A stretch of DNA of 64,000 nucleotides from Azotimanducus sp965220185 (GCA_965220185.1 OZ244807.1:496001-560000); one strand, 5' to 3'; shown: positions 52,804 through 62,381, numbered from the stretch's first letter. Numbers and translations: made by a program. The notes: generated from the sequence alone by a model not told the origin.

Positions 52804-54968
52804 TGCAGGCAACTAAGCTCAAATTCGGTTTCCGCGCCTCAACGCCGATGCTCATGCAAAGCGAGGCCTCGGAGTGTGGCCTCGCCTGTCTCGCCATGGT
52901 GCTTGGCTACCATGGACAGGAGCAAGACCTCGCAAGCCTTCGGCGCCAAACCTTGATTTCCTTGCGCGGCGCGACGCTTGCCGACTTGATGGCGCTCGGT
53001 AGCCGATTTGGCATGGAATCGCGCGCCGTGCGTTGCGAGCCCGAAGACTTGGCGCAATTGCGGTGCCCGGCGATCCTGCACTGGCAGTTCAATCACTTTG
53101 TAGTGCTCGTCAAAGTGAGTGCCAAGAGCGTGCTGATTCACGACCCCGCCCTTGGCGCACAGCGTATCTCCCTTGAAGAGGTGTCGAGCAAATTTACCGG
53201 CGTCGCTTTGGAGCTCTGGCCAGGTCAAGGCTTTGAACGGGCAAATCAAGTCGAGCGCCTGAAGCTACGCGACTTCCTTGGACACATTCGCGGCCTTGGA
53301 AAATCCCTTGCCGGTCTCTTGTGTGTGTCCCTTGCCATTCAAGCCTGTGTGCTTGCTATGCCCTTCTACATGCAGCTCATGGTGGACGAAGCGCTCGCGC
53401 GGCAGGATGCGAACCTCGCGGTGGTGCTTGCGCTCGCCTTTGGTCTGCTTGTGATCGTGTCGGTCGCCACCAACACGCTGCGAAGCGTCATGATCCTCTT
53501 CGCTGGCAGCAGCCTCTCGTTTCACATGGCGGGTGGGCTTGTTCGCCACCTGCTGCATTTGCCGCTTGACTGGTTTCAGAAGCGCCATCTCGGCGATATC
53601 GTGTCGCGCTTTCGCTCGCTCGACCCTGTGCAGACGCTCTTTTCGCAAGGCGCGGTCACTGTAGTGGTTGATGGCGTGATGGCAGTGACCACCGGCGCGA
53701 TGATGTTTCTCTACAGCCCGAAGCTTGCGTGGATTGTATGCGCGGCTGTGTTGATCCTCTTTGTATGCCGGCTGTTGCTCTACGGGCCGATTCGCGCGCG
53801 CACCATGCAGTTCATCCAAACAAGCGCACTTCGCGATTCCCGCTTTATGGAAGTGGCGCGCGCCATCCAAGGTATCAAGGTGTTTGGCAAGGAATCTGAG
53901 CGACACGGCGCGTGGTTGCACACGCAAGCGCAAGCGACCAACTCCGGCATTGCCGTTGGCCGCTTGGAGATCATCAATCAAACACTCGGCGGCGCGATCT
54001 TCGGCATCGAGAATCTTCTCGTGATCTTCGTCGGCATCGGACTCGTGCTCGATGCGTCCTTTACAGTGGGCATGCTGTTCGCATTCATGTCCTACAAGAC
54101 GCAGTTCGCCGACCGGCTTGCAGCGCTGATCGACCAAATTTTCGCCATTCGCATGCTGTCCATTCATTTGGAGCGCTTGGCGGACATCGGGCTGACCGAA
54201 CCCGAAGCTGGCTCGGCATCAACGCCGGCGGCGCATATCGAAGGTGCGCTCGGCCTCTCCGAAGTTGCTTACGCCTACGGCGAACTCGACACGCAGGTGC
54301 TGCGCGATGTGTCGATCAATATTCGTGCTGGGGAGTTCGTCGCCATACTCGGCGCCTCGGGCAGCGGCAAGACGACGCTCCTGAAACTCTGCATGGGGCT
54401 GTTGCGGCCCACCGAAGGACGCATGATCGTTGACGGTCGTGTGCTCGATGCCGCTGGCATCGCCGGCATCCGGCGCGAGATGGCCGCAGTGATGCAAGAT
54501 GATGGCCTGCTTGCGGGCAGTATCGCCGACAACATCACATTCTTTGACGAACAGCAGGACATGGCAAAGGTGCGGGCGCACGCGGCGAGCCTTGGCATTG
54601 ATGGCGACATCGCAGCATTGCCGATGGGCTATGAGTCGCTGATCGGCGATATGGGCTCAGTGCTGTCCATGGGACAGCGCCAGCGCGTGCTTCTGGCGCG
54701 GGCGCTCTACAAGGAACCGAGGCTGCTATTTCTCGATGAGCCGACGGCAAATCTTGACGAGATGAGCGCAGATCGAGTGCGCGAGCATATTCGCTCGCTC
54801 ACAATGACGCGCGTACTTGTGACGCATGACGAGGCATTCGCGAAGATGGCGGACCGCTGCTTTGTGGTGGATGGCGGGTGCGTGCGGGAAGTGTGCCTCA
54901 GAACTTCAACAATTCCGTCTCTAGCGTCTCAAGATCAACCACCCCAACCGCATTCAGTCCCGGCATGA
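52800..54968 (+). CDS. C39-peptidase ABC exporter
   Basis: This 722-residue fusion has an N-terminal C39 peptidase (catalytic Cys26 in SEASECGLACLAM, His99 in NHFVVLV, Asp115 in IHDPALG), six transmembrane helices, and an ABC ATPase (Walker A GASGSGKTTLLK, signature LSMGQRQRV, Walker B LLFLDEPTANLDE). Such exporters cut double-glycine leaders from bacteriocins or other peptides while exporting them; the resemblance is to colicin V/RaxB-type systems. The peptidase triad is complete, so it should be active. No precursor with a convincing GG leader was found nearby. The 3' end overlaps the convergent phosphodiesterase gene by 71 bases. Confidence 0.88.
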   Translation: MMQATKLKFGFRASTPMLMQSEASECGLACLAMVLGYHGQEQDLASLRRQTLISLRGATLADLMALGSRFGMESRAVRCEPEDLAQLRCPAILHWQFNHFVVLVKVSAKSVLIHDPALGAQRISLEEVSSKFTGVALELWPGQGFERANQVERLKLRDFLGHIRGLGKSLAGLLCVSLAIQACVLAMPFYMQLMVDEALARQDANLAVVLALAFGLLVIVSVATNTLRSVMILFAGSSLSFHMAGGLVRHLLHLPLDWFQKRHLGDIVSRFRSLDPVQTLFSQGAVTVVVDGVMAVTTGAMMFLYSPKLAWIVCAAVLILFVCRLLLYGPIRARTMQFIQTSALRDSRFMEVARAIQGIKVFGKESERHGAWLHTQAQATNSGIAVGRLEIINQTLGGAIFGIENLLVIFVGIGLVLDASFTVGMLFAFMSYKTQFADRLAALIDQIFAIRMLSIHLERLADIGLTEPEAGSASTPAAHIEGALGLSEVAYAYGELDTQVLRDVSINIRAGEFVAILGASGSGKTTLLKLCMGLLRPTEGRMIVDGRVLDAAGIAGIRREMAAVMQDDGLLAGSIADNITFFDEQQDMAKVRAHAASLGIDGDIAALPMGYESLIGDMGSVLSMGQRQRVLLARALYKEPRLLFLDEPTANLDEMSADRVREHIRSLTMTRVLVTHDEAFAKMADRCFVVDGGCVREVCLRTSTIPSLASQDQPPQPHSVPA

Positions 54969-55383
54969 TGCCTGCGCACTCGCCTGGGTTGTAGATGATC
55001 TGGTGCCCGATGCGCTCGTGTCGGTAGAGATGCGTGTGTCCGTGCAGCAGGAGTTCGTGATGCTCGCGAGCGAAGGCATCCAATTCCAAGGGGTCGTGGA
55101 CGACCACGAGCCGCCGTCCGTGCCAGTCAAGCTCGAGCGGTGGATCAACGAAGTGAAAGCCATGCCGGTCCACCGCCGCTTCGAGTGCATCGCGCTCAAG
55201 GTCGTTGTTGCCATAGACGCCGAAGAGCGGCGCGTCGAGCCTGCTCAGCGCATCGAGCGTTTTCGCTTGCGTGATGTCGCCGGTGTGAATGACGCGCTCA
55301 ACGTGCGCATCGTTGAACAGTTCAACGATGCGCTTGACGTTCTTGAGATTGTTGTGCGTGTCACAGACGATACCGACGCGCAA
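54898..55383 (-). CDS. YfcE/MJ0936-type metallophosphoesterase
   Basis: This 161-residue phosphodiesterase has all five metal motifs: DTH (CDTHNN), GD (HTGDIT), GNND, a His in VVVHD and GHTH. Relatives hydrolyse model phosphodiesters and some cyclic nucleotides; the physiological substrate is not known. It starts at ATG 55383, close to the thiolase stop at 55402, so it may share that transcript. Confidence 0.85.
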   Translation of the reverse strand: MRVGIVCDTHNNLKNVKRIVELFNDAHVERVIHTGDITQAKTLDALSRLDAPLFGVYGNNDLERDALEAAVDRHGFHFVDPPLELDWHGRRLVVVHDPLELDAFAREHHELLLHGHTHLYRHERIGHQIIYNPGECAGIMPGLNAVGVVDLETLETELLKF

Positions 55384-55401
55384 ATGCCAGCTCCTCTTTG
55401 C

Positions 55402-56547
55402 TCAGGCAGCCTTTTCGAGAATGTGTATGCCGCAGGCGCTGCCAAGGCCGATGACATGCGTGAGGCCGAGGCGCGCGCCTTCGACCTGGCGCTCGCCAGC
55501 TTCGCCGCGCAAATGCGTGGATACTTCATAGACGTTGGCAATGCCAGTCGCACCGAGCGGATGTCCCTTGGATAGAAGTCCTCCGGACACGTTCACTGGC
55601 ACGCGGCCGCCCAAGGCGACTTCGCCTTCGTCGATCATGCGGCCAGCTTCGCCATCGCCGCACAGTCCAAGGTTTTCGTAGTGCAATATCTCCGCCGTGG
55701 CGAAGCAGTCGTGCAGTTCCACGAGATCAATGTCTTCCGGACCAACGCCAGCCATCTCATAAGCATTCTTCGCCGCCATGCGCGTGCAGGTGTTGACATC
55801 CGGCATCACCAAGTCGCGCTCCTGATAGGCATCAGAGGTCAGCACCGATGCCCGCACCTTGACGGCGCGCGACATCAGCCCAAGCTCGCGCGCCTTCTCT
55901 TCGCTGGCGAGCACCGCCGCCGCCGAGCCGTCCACGTTCACCGAGCACATCAGCTTGGTGTTGGGATAGGAAATCATCTCGGCGTTCATCACCGTGTCGA
56001 GCGGTGTTTCAATCCGGTACATGGCCTTCGGGTTCATGGTCGAATGCTGGTGGTTCTTCACCGACACCTTGGCAAACTGCTCGAACGTCGTGCCGAACTT
56101 GCGCGAGTGCTCCATGCCAGCTTCGGCGAATACCGTCGGCATGGTGCCGGAACCGAGCAAGCCCTCCTTGGAGATGCCTTTGCCGCCGCCCGCGCCGCCT
56201 AAGAGCCCCTTGCCCATTTGCTCGACGCCAACGGCAAGCGCAAGGTCATAGAGCCCCGCCTTGATCGATGTCCAAGCTTCGCGGAAAGCAGTCGCGCCGG
56301 TTGCACAGGCATTGGCGCAGTTGACCACAGGGATGCCTGTTTGCCCGATCTCCTGCAGGATTCTCTGCCCGACCATGGCGTTGGCTTGGCCGAGGTTGCC
56401 GCAGTAGAGCGCCTGCATGTCCTGAATGGTCAAGCCGCAGTCGTCAAGGGCGAGCAACGCGGCTTCGGCGCCGAGGCTCGGCACTGACCGCTCTGGAAAG
56501 CGACCGAATTTGATCATGTCAACTCCGACAATATAAACGTCACTCAT
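55402..56547 (-). CDS. thiolase (SCP2/lipid-transfer-type acyl-CoA thiolase)
   Basis: This 381-residue thiolase has the reactive cysteine in NCANACATG (about Cys81), the HDCFATAE motif and the C-terminal GHPLGATGIANVYEV, the pattern of SCP2-type thiolases rather than FadA/AtoB. These act on branched or steroid side-chain acyl-CoAs and usually pair with a DUF35 protein, here the gene just upstream. It starts at ATG 56547, 11 bases after the DUF35 stop. Confidence 0.85.
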   Translation of the reverse strand: MSDVYIVGVDMIKFGRFPERSVPSLGAEAALLALDDCGLTIQDMQALYCGNLGQANAMVGQRILQEIGQTGIPVVNCANACATGATAFREAWTSIKAGLYDLALAVGVEQMGKGLLGGAGGGKGISKEGLLGSGTMPTVFAEAGMEHSRKFGTTFEQFAKVSVKNHQHSTMNPKAMYRIETPLDTVMNAEMISYPNTKLMCSVNVDGSAAAVLASEEKARELGLMSRAVKVRASVLTSDAYQERDLVMPDVNTCTRMAAKNAYEMAGVGPEDIDLVELHDCFATAEILHYENLGLCGDGEAGRMIDEGEVALGGRVPVNVSGGLLSKGHPLGATGIANVYEVSTHLRGEAGERQVEGARLGLTHVIGLGSACGIHILEKAA

Positions 56548-56558
56548 GGTAGGTCTCC

Positions 56559-56978
56559 TTAGTGAATTGGCTCGAAGAAATAGGAAAGGTAGGCGTTGCC
56601 ATCGCGATCCTTGCGACCAAGGGCATCCTTGTAGACGACCCTGACTGGCATGTCAAACTTGATCTGCTCGGGGTCGGCGTCGATGCCGATGAGATTCCCT
56701 TTCACTGTGCCGCCGCCGTCAAGGTCAACGATCGATGAGATGAAAGGCACTTCAATGCCAGGGAAGGATCGCGTCACGATCGAATAGGAATAGAGCTTGC
56801 CAGTATCGGCGAGCTTGATGGCTTGCATCTGGTTGCGCGCGCCACACTTGGAACAGTGGTCGCGGGCGCCTAGGAATATGGCCCCGCAGCATGCGCATTG
56901 GTGTCCCTCCAAATAGGGGTCGCCCGATTCCGGAATCTTGAGATAGCTCACTGCGGGCAGCGCTGTTGTGTCGGTCAT
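56559..56978 (-). CDS. DUF35 zinc-ribbon/OB-fold protein
   Basis: This 139-residue protein has a zinc ribbon (CACCGAIFLGARDHCSKCG) followed by an OB fold (GKLYSYSIVTRSFPGIEVPF ... GTVKGNLIGID), typical of acyl-CoA-binding partners of SCP2-type thiolases. The start at ATG 56978 gives the usual N-terminus; the frame open to 57071 adds unrelated residues. It forms an operon with the thiolase. Confidence 0.85.
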   Translation of the reverse strand: MTDTTALPAVSYLKIPESGDPYLEGHQCACCGAIFLGARDHCSKCGARNQMQAIKLADTGKLYSYSIVTRSFPGIEVPFISSIVDLDGGGTVKGNLIGIDADPEQIKFDMPVRVVYKDALGRKDRDGNAYLSYFFEPIH

Positions 56979-57255
56979 GTGGGTACTCAGAATATGTGTC
57001 CAACATAAAAGGATAGCAGTTCTGGTGCCTGCGGCACGCTCTGCATTTCGCGTGTTTGTGAGATGGGGCAACGGAAGGGTAGGCTACTCGGGCAAAACAC
57101 CCGCTCCGTACTCGCGCAAAGCTCATCATGTTTGCGCTGGCAGCGACAATCACGGTAGCAGCGATTGTTGCCAGCGTTCCTTGATCTCTGTCAGCACCAT
57201 CATAGGTGCCAAGATACGGCTATCATCTGCGCGCTAGTCCACAGCCATTGAAATT

Positions 57256-58338
57256 ATGAGAGCTCTCGTCGACCAAGCCATGATGTCCACCTGGGCGGTC
57301 GAGGTGTTCATCATCGTCACGCTCACCCTCTTGCTGCGCATGGGGCTGCGCTATCTCATGCGGCATTTGAAGCGCCTCGCGACACGTTCCAAGAATGCCT
57401 GGGACGATGCGCTCGTCGAGGCGGCTCGACTGCCGCTTGGCTGGATGATTCTCGGTGTCGGCATCCTCTTTGCGCTTGATGTCGGATTGGCCACGACCGA
57501 ATCGGATTTCGCCGCTTACGTCGGGCCGATCAGGCAGCTCTGGATCGTGGTCATGCTTGGCTGGTTTGCCGTTCGCCTGATCGGGCGCATGGAAGCACAC
57601 TACATCGAGCGGATCAGTCGCAAAGCCGAAACCGAAGTGACCACCGCGCATGCCGTCGCCAAGCTTGTGCGCGCGTCTGCCGTCATCACGACCGTGATCA
57701 TCGCCATGCAAACGCTTGGCTTCAGCGTCACTTCGATCCTCGCCTTTGGCGGCGTTGGCGGCATTGTCGTCGGCTTTGCGGCGCGTGATCTCCTCGCTAA
57801 TTTCTTTGGCGCGGCCGTGGTCTTCTTTGATCGGCCTTTCTCGGTGGGCGATTGGATTCGCTCGCCGGATTCGGAGATCGAAGGCACGGTCGAGGAGATT
57901 GGCTGGCGCGTGACGCGCCTGCGCACCTTCGATCAGCGTCCACTCTACGTGCCGAACTCGAAGTTCACGAGCATCACCATTGAGAATCCTTCGAGAATGC
58001 GCAACCGTCGAATCTATGAAACCATCGGCGTGCGCTATGACGACGTGCCGATAGTGGCGGGCATCCTTGAAGATGTGCGCACCATGCTGCGAAGCCACCC
58101 GGCAATCGACACCGAGCGAACACTTATGGTCAATCTCAATTACTTTGGCGAGTCTTCAGTCGATTTCTTTATCTACACGTTCACCAAAACGACCGATTGG
58201 GCTGAGTTTCACAGCATCAAAGAAGAAGTGCTGTTGAAAATCGCCGAAATCGTGACCAAGCACGGCGGCGAGATTGCGTTCCCGACGCGCACACTGCATC
58301 TACATCAAGAGCCTATTCAAGCGCCCACCGATGACTGA
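57256..58338 (+). CDS. MscS-family mechanosensitive channel
   Basis: This 360-residue protein has four hydrophobic segments, the pore-lining helix and beta domain (SILAFGGVGGIVVGFAARDL, then LANFFGAAVVFFDRPFSVGD) and a C-terminal cytoplasmic domain. Such channels release solutes during hypo-osmotic shock. It starts at ATG 57256; ATG 57283 is possible. It overlaps the hypoxanthine phosphoribosyltransferase gene by eight bases. Confidence 0.87.
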   Translation: MRALVDQAMMSTWAVEVFIIVTLTLLLRMGLRYLMRHLKRLATRSKNAWDDALVEAARLPLGWMILGVGILFALDVGLATTESDFAAYVGPIRQLWIVVMLGWFAVRLIGRMEAHYIERISRKAETEVTTAHAVAKLVRASAVITTVIIAMQTLGFSVTSILAFGGVGGIVVGFAARDLLANFFGAAVVFFDRPFSVGDWIRSPDSEIEGTVEEIGWRVTRLRTFDQRPLYVPNSKFTSITIENPSRMRNRRIYETIGVRYDDVPIVAGILEDVRTMLRSHPAIDTERTLMVNLNYFGESSVDFFIYTFTKTTDWAEFHSIKEEVLLKIAEIVTKHGGEIAFPTRTLHLHQEPIQAPTDD

Positions 58339-58870
58339 CGGCGCCCAATACGGAGCATTGGTGTTCACCGAACAACAGGTGACCAAGGCCATTGATCAAC
58401 TCGCGGTGCGTTTGAATGCGCGACTTGCTGGCTCGGAGCCGACGCTCGTCTGCATGATGAACGGCGGACTCGTCTTGACCGCTGCCATGATGCAGCGCCT
58501 CGCTCTGCCGATGCGACTGGACTATATTCATTTGAGCCGCTATCGAGACGGTAAGCGCGGCGGCGATATCGAGTGGCTTGTGCGGCCGCGGGCATCGATC
58601 AAAGGGCGCACCATACTCTTGGTTGACGACATATGCGACGAAGGGATAAGTCTTGCCGCGGCGAAGGATGCCCTGCAGGCCACTGGTGCACGCGAAGTTG
58701 TGACGGCGGTGCTGGTGCAAAGGCGCGGCACACTTTCAAGCGTGTCGGCGGACTTCACAGCGCTCGAATGCGGTCCGGGGTTTCTTGTTGGCTGGGGCAT
58801 GGATCATGATGGGCTTGGCCGCAATTCGACGTGCATCCACGTGCTGGAATCGGACGAGCAGGGTCAATGA
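58331..58870 (+). CDS. hpt: hypoxanthine-guanine phosphoribosyltransferase
   Basis: This 179-residue type I PRTase has the PRPP loop ILLVDDICDEGISL (about 96-109), MMNGGL in the pyrophosphate loop and IHLSRY. It salvages hypoxanthine and guanine to IMP and GMP. ATG 58331 fits the family start. It overlaps mscS upstream and the phosphorylase downstream (ATGA), so purine salvage genes are coupled: the next enzyme makes hypoxanthine, this one uses it. Confidence 0.85.
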   Translation: MTDGAQYGALVFTEQQVTKAIDQLAVRLNARLAGSEPTLVCMMNGGLVLTAAMMQRLALPMRLDYIHLSRYRDGKRGGDIEWLVRPRASIKGRTILLVDDICDEGISLAAAKDALQATGAREVVTAVLVQRRGTLSSVSADFTALECGPGFLVGWGMDHDGLGRNSTCIHVLESDEQGQ

Positions 58871-59616
58871 GCGCAATTGGCATCATTGGCGGCAGCGGCC
58901 TGGCGAGGCCGCCTGAACTTGAAATGAGCGTTGATCTTACGACACCCTATGGTCAGGCGTCCGGCCCTGCGCATCAAGGCATCATTGCTGGCCGAGAAGT
59001 CATTTTCGTGCCGCGTCACGGCGTTCCACGACGATTCGCGCCGCACTCCGTCAACTATCGAGCCAATCTGTGGACGCTGAGAGCCTGCGGTGCGCGCGAC
59101 ATCATCGCGATCAGCTGCGTCGGCGCGATCAATCCTCGGCTTCGTCCGGGCGACTTGCTGGTGCCGGACCAGCTCATCGACTACACCTACGGGCGTCCGC
59201 ACAGTCTTGATCTCGAAGATGATGCTCACACGGGACATTTTGACTTCTCCGAACCGTTCACGTCCGTCCTGCGCGAACGACTGCTCGCATCGGCGCAAGA
59301 CTTCCGAGCCGGGCAGCTTGTGGATTCTGGCTGCTACGGCGTGACGCAAGGCCCGAGATTCGAAACCGCAGCGGAAATCCGACGCCTCGCCCAGGATGGC
59401 TGTGACATCGTTGGCATGACCCTCATGCCCGAAGCTTCCCTTGCCCGTGAGCTCGGTCTTGACTATGCCGCGCTCTGCCCCGTTGTGAACATGGCTGCAG
59501 GCTGTGGTGATGGCGCGGTCGAAATGGATGCCCTGCTCGCGCTGATGGCCGCATTCGAACCTGAACTATTGGCGGTCGTGAGACACGCCTGTGAGACATT
59601 GACTATTCGCACATAG
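58867..59616 (+). CDS. S-methyl-5'-thioinosine phosphorylase (MTAP family)
   Basis: This 249-residue purine nucleoside phosphorylase of the MTAP/MTIP group has the phosphate-binding IIGGSGL, RHGVPRRFAPHSVNYRANLW, CVGAINPRLRPGDLLVPDQL, VTQGPRFETAAEIR and the base site GMTLMPEASLARELGLDYA. Pseudomonad MTIP has the same LRPGDLVVPDQLIDYT segment and sits next to hpt. MTIP releases hypoxanthine from methylthioinosine. Discrimination from MTAP needs the base-pocket residues compared, so the exact substrate is moderately sure. Confidence 0.8.
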   Translation: MSAIGIIGGSGLARPPELEMSVDLTTPYGQASGPAHQGIIAGREVIFVPRHGVPRRFAPHSVNYRANLWTLRACGARDIIAISCVGAINPRLRPGDLLVPDQLIDYTYGRPHSLDLEDDAHTGHFDFSEPFTSVLRERLLASAQDFRAGQLVDSGCYGVTQGPRFETAAEIRRLAQDGCDIVGMTLMPEASLARELGLDYAALCPVVNMAAGCGDGAVEMDALLALMAAFEPELLAVVRHACETLTIRT

Positions 59617-59729
59617 CCGTGTTCTTATTCCACATTTGAATTACCTTAACATGTATCGCTATCCGTGACAGTTTGACCAAGAAGGTATTCCAAAACGGCT
59701 AACCTAGGATTACTTTAAGGCATATGTGA

Positions 59730-60419
59730 TTGAGCGTATTTCTCGTGAGAGCGACTAGGATTTCCGAACACGCTGTCCATGTTTATATCGTGGATAGTCA
59801 AGCACTTTGGCGATCTTCCGCAGCATTGCTGGTGAATCAGCTCCAAGGCTGCAGAGTGACAGGCGAAGCAGACTCCGGCGAAGTGGCGGTTGAAATGGTG
59901 CGCCGCAACCCTCCCGACCTCGTCCTCATGGATGTCGCCTTGCCAGGCATCGGCGGCATCGAAGCGGTCAAGCGAATGCGCCGCTCAGACAGCACGGTGA
60001 AAATCATCATGCTGACGTCGGTTGCGGCCGAACCCTACCCGTCGCGGGCGATGCAGGTGGGCGCGGATGGCTATTTGACGAAACGCTCAAGTGTTCGCGA
60101 ACTCGATACCTGTATTCGCGCCGTGCTTTCTGGCCAAAGCTATATTTGCCCGGAAGTCGCCAACGCGATGGCCATTGCAAGCTTGTCGTCGGACCTTGAG
60201 TCTCCCTTTGAAATGCTGTCAGTTCGCGAATTGCAGATTGCGACGCTGATCATGCACGGCCAGCGGGTGCCGGACATCGCCGCGCAATTGCACCTGAGTC
60301 CAAAGACCATCAATAGCTACCGATACCGCATTTTTGAGAAGCTGTCGATTGACAGCGACGTAGAACTCGTTATCTTGGCAACTCAGAACGGACTCATGGA
60401 GTGGCTTTACGAAGCCTGA
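59730..60419 (+). CDS. LuxR/NarL-type response regulator
   Basis: This protein has an N-terminal receiver domain (phospho-acceptor Asp68 in PDLVLMDVALPG, Lys in DGYLTKRSS) and a C-terminal LuxR helix-turn-helix (LSVRELQIATLIMHGQRVPD, then IAAQLHLSPKTINSYRYRIF). The layout is that of GacA/UvrY, which controls CsrB-type small RNAs, but identity with GacA cannot be asserted. No histidine kinase is adjacent. The start is uncertain: TTG 59730 behind TAAGG, or GTG 59745. Confidence 0.83.
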   Translation: MSVFLVRATRISEHAVHVYIVDSQALWRSSAALLVNQLQGCRVTGEADSGEVAVEMVRRNPPDLVLMDVALPGIGGIEAVKRMRRSDSTVKIIMLTSVAAEPYPSRAMQVGADGYLTKRSSVRELDTCIRAVLSGQSYICPEVANAMAIASLSSDLESPFEMLSVRELQIATLIMHGQRVPDIAAQLHLSPKTINSYRYRIFEKLSIDSDVELVILATQNGLMEWLYEA

Positions 60420-60476
60420 CGAGGATTTGCATCAATTGAGCAGGCGAGGCGCGGGCGAAATTCCGGCGCTGAACTT

Positions 60477-61301
60477 TTGAGCTTGGGCGCAGGCACGGTG
60501 GGAAAAGTCATCGGCACGCTGCTCGGGCTTTTTGCGGGCGGCATCATCGGAGCTGGCGCCGGATTTCTTATCGGCCATGTGTTTGATCTCCTGCGCAAAA
60601 CAGTTGCGCGGCGTTCAGGCCATGTTCGTCAATCACGCACCCAAGAAGTGTTTTTTGCTACCACCTTCGCCGTGATGGGCCATCTCGCCAAGGCTGACGG
60701 ACGAGTCTCCGAGTCCGAGATTCAGGCGGCCGAGCACGTCATGCGCGAAATGCGCTTGAATGAGTCCAAGCGCGTGGAAGCAAGGAATCTCTTCCGGCAC
60801 GGCAAGTCGCCGGGATTTGATCTTGATGCTGCGCTTGATACGTTCAATGAAGCCTGCGGGCGGCGACTGAACCTGAAGATGATGTTCCTGCAGATTCAGT
60901 TCTCGGCAGTTTGGGCTGATGGCGACTTCAGTCGGTCCGAGCGTGATTTGCTTGTTCGAATCGCGCAGCAGCTCGGCATTCCTGAGCAGATTTTTCGTCA
61001 GATTGAAGCCATGGTCGGCTCGTTTGCGAGGCGTGCGAGCGGTGGTACGTGGCAAGGCGCGGGCCGTAGCGAGGCGCACACGCGGCAAAGCGAACTGCGC
61101 GAAGCGTATGCGATTCTTGGCGTTGACGCGAGAGACGATAACGACCAGATCAAGCGCGCCTATCGCAAGCTGATGAATCAGCATCACCCCGACAAGCTTG
61201 TCGCCAAAGGCTTGCCGCAAGAGATGATGGAAGTCGCCACTCGGCGCGCCGCCGAGATTCAGAACGCCTATGATCTCTTGAAGCGATCACGCGGCGCGTG
61301 A
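60477..61301 (+). CDS. djlA: DjlA-like co-chaperone (TerB plus J domain)
   Basis: This 274-residue protein has an N-terminal glycine-rich membrane helix (about 9-38), a TerB-like helical domain (about 56-180) and a C-terminal J domain with the DnaK-activating HPD at 237-239 (NQHHPDKL). DjlA is an inner-membrane co-chaperone of DnaK linked to envelope stress and capsule control in E. coli. It starts at TTG 60477. Confidence 0.87.
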   Translation: MSLGAGTVGKVIGTLLGLFAGGIIGAGAGFLIGHVFDLLRKTVARRSGHVRQSRTQEVFFATTFAVMGHLAKADGRVSESEIQAAEHVMREMRLNESKRVEARNLFRHGKSPGFDLDAALDTFNEACGRRLNLKMMFLQIQFSAVWADGDFSRSERDLLVRIAQQLGIPEQIFRQIEAMVGSFARRASGGTWQGAGRSEAHTRQSELREAYAILGVDARDDNDQIKRAYRKLMNQHHPDKLVAKGLPQEMMEVATRRAAEIQNAYDLLKRSRGA

Positions 61302-61317
61302 AGCCTTTATGGAAGCT

Positions 61318-61749
61318 CTATCTATAAGGCTGATTCGGTGGTTCCTGGCAGCTACATGCGTCGTGGTGCTGGCATAGACGGAAATTGAAGAAGTGACCGA
61401 GCGCGATGATGCCCGCCCCGACGAGTGTGAGCAGTATTTCCCAAGTGCGACCGAGCAAATCGTGACCGATAAATGCCGCTACGCCAAGTAGTAGCAGGCC
61501 GGCGCCACCAATAAGCAGCAGCCGGTAGCGCTTGTGCTTGGTGCAGCCCATCGTCAGGGCGTAGGCACTCAAAGGCAGAACGACGACCAGCATCCACAGA
61601 TGGTAGCCCTCGTCGTCGAGCGAAAGTGCGGCGATTGAGGGCAGCATGACGGCGGCCAAAGGCGTGACGAGGCAATGAATGGCGCACAGCAGCGACAGGC
61701 TGATCGCCGCCTTATCGGAAATCTCTTGGAGTGGTTTCATGGCGCGCAT
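61318..61749 (-). CDS. MerC-domain membrane protein
   Basis: This 143-residue protein has four hydrophobic helices and a cysteine pair in the first (CAIHC), typical of MerC-like proteins. It ends in a His/Cys-rich tail (CQHHDACSCQE). Family members near mer genes take up mercury, but no other mer gene is here, so metal transport of another kind is as likely. Confidence 0.78.
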   Translation of the reverse strand: MRAMKPLQEISDKAAISLSLLCAIHCLVTPLAAVMLPSIAALSLDDEGYHLWMLVVVLPLSAYALTMGCTKHKRYRLLLIGGAGLLLLGVAAFIGHDLLGRTWEILLTLVGAGIIALGHFFNFRLCQHHDACSCQEPPNQPYR

Positions 61750-61764
61750 TCTACTTGCCCTGTC

Positions 61765-62379
61765 TCATTCGCACACGATGCCATCATCGTCGCGGTCCGT
61801 CATGAATGCATAGACGGCGTGTTCGCGCTCAACGGGCGCAATACCGTGCGACCTTGCTTCGGCACAGCTTATATGTCCGTTTGAATTGTCGTCATAGCGC
61901 GCCAGCGGGTCTTCAGCGGGCGGGCGTTCAGGCACCTCGGCATCGGGCATGGCGATATCGTCTTCGCACCAGCTCTTTCTTTTGCCGCCTTCGTACGGTC
62001 GGCCGTATCCAGCGTCGATAACGAGATCCGCGAGGTCTTCGCCGGTTGCCAAGTGCACGCGCGCGAGCACCCTTCCGCCGTAGAGGTCGTTCTCGATCTC
62101 AGAGAGCATGACGGTCTGATCGGCCAGCAGCGCACGGACAAAGTCGCGAGCGGCGAGCGCGAGCGCCTTTTCCTGTTCGCACTGGCCACGAATTTCCGGT
62201 GTATCCACGCCACGCACGCGCACGCTGCCAACATGTGTGAGATCAGGCCAGAGTTCTGCATTGACGGTCAGCGTATCGCCGTCAATCACTCTCTGCACTT
62301 CGGCATTGACGGAGGTCTGTGCGATGCTCGACTGTTGCCAAGCGAAAAGAACCGTGAATCCAATTGTTCTCCACGTCAT
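61765..62379 (-). CDS. secreted thermonuclease-like protein with Excalibur-type calcium motif
   Basis: This 204-residue protein has a signal peptide (about 1-21), a staphylococcal-nuclease domain (VIDGDTL, RVRGVDTPEIRG, YGGRVLARVHL, LVIDAGYGRPYEGGKRKSW) and a C-terminal calcium-binding tail ending DRDDDGIVCE, as in Excalibur domains. It is probably a periplasmic or extracellular nuclease. It starts at ATG 62379, three bases before the stop of the beta-lactamase-like gene on the same strand, so the two may be co-transcribed. Confidence 0.83.
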   Translation of the reverse strand: MTWRTIGFTVLFAWQQSSIAQTSVNAEVQRVIDGDTLTVNAELWPDLTHVGSVRVRGVDTPEIRGQCEQEKALALAARDFVRALLADQTVMLSEIENDLYGGRVLARVHLATGEDLADLVIDAGYGRPYEGGKRKSWCEDDIAMPDAEVPERPPAEDPLARYDDNSNGHISCAEARSHGIAPVEREHAVYAFMTDRDDDGIVCE

Positions 62380-62381
62380 TT

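Noticed and set aside
53265..54167. 300-residue minus-strand frame inside the ABC exporter
   Set aside because: Antisense to the conserved transmembrane and ATPase domains; biased composition rich in His, Lys and Glu typical of shadow frames.
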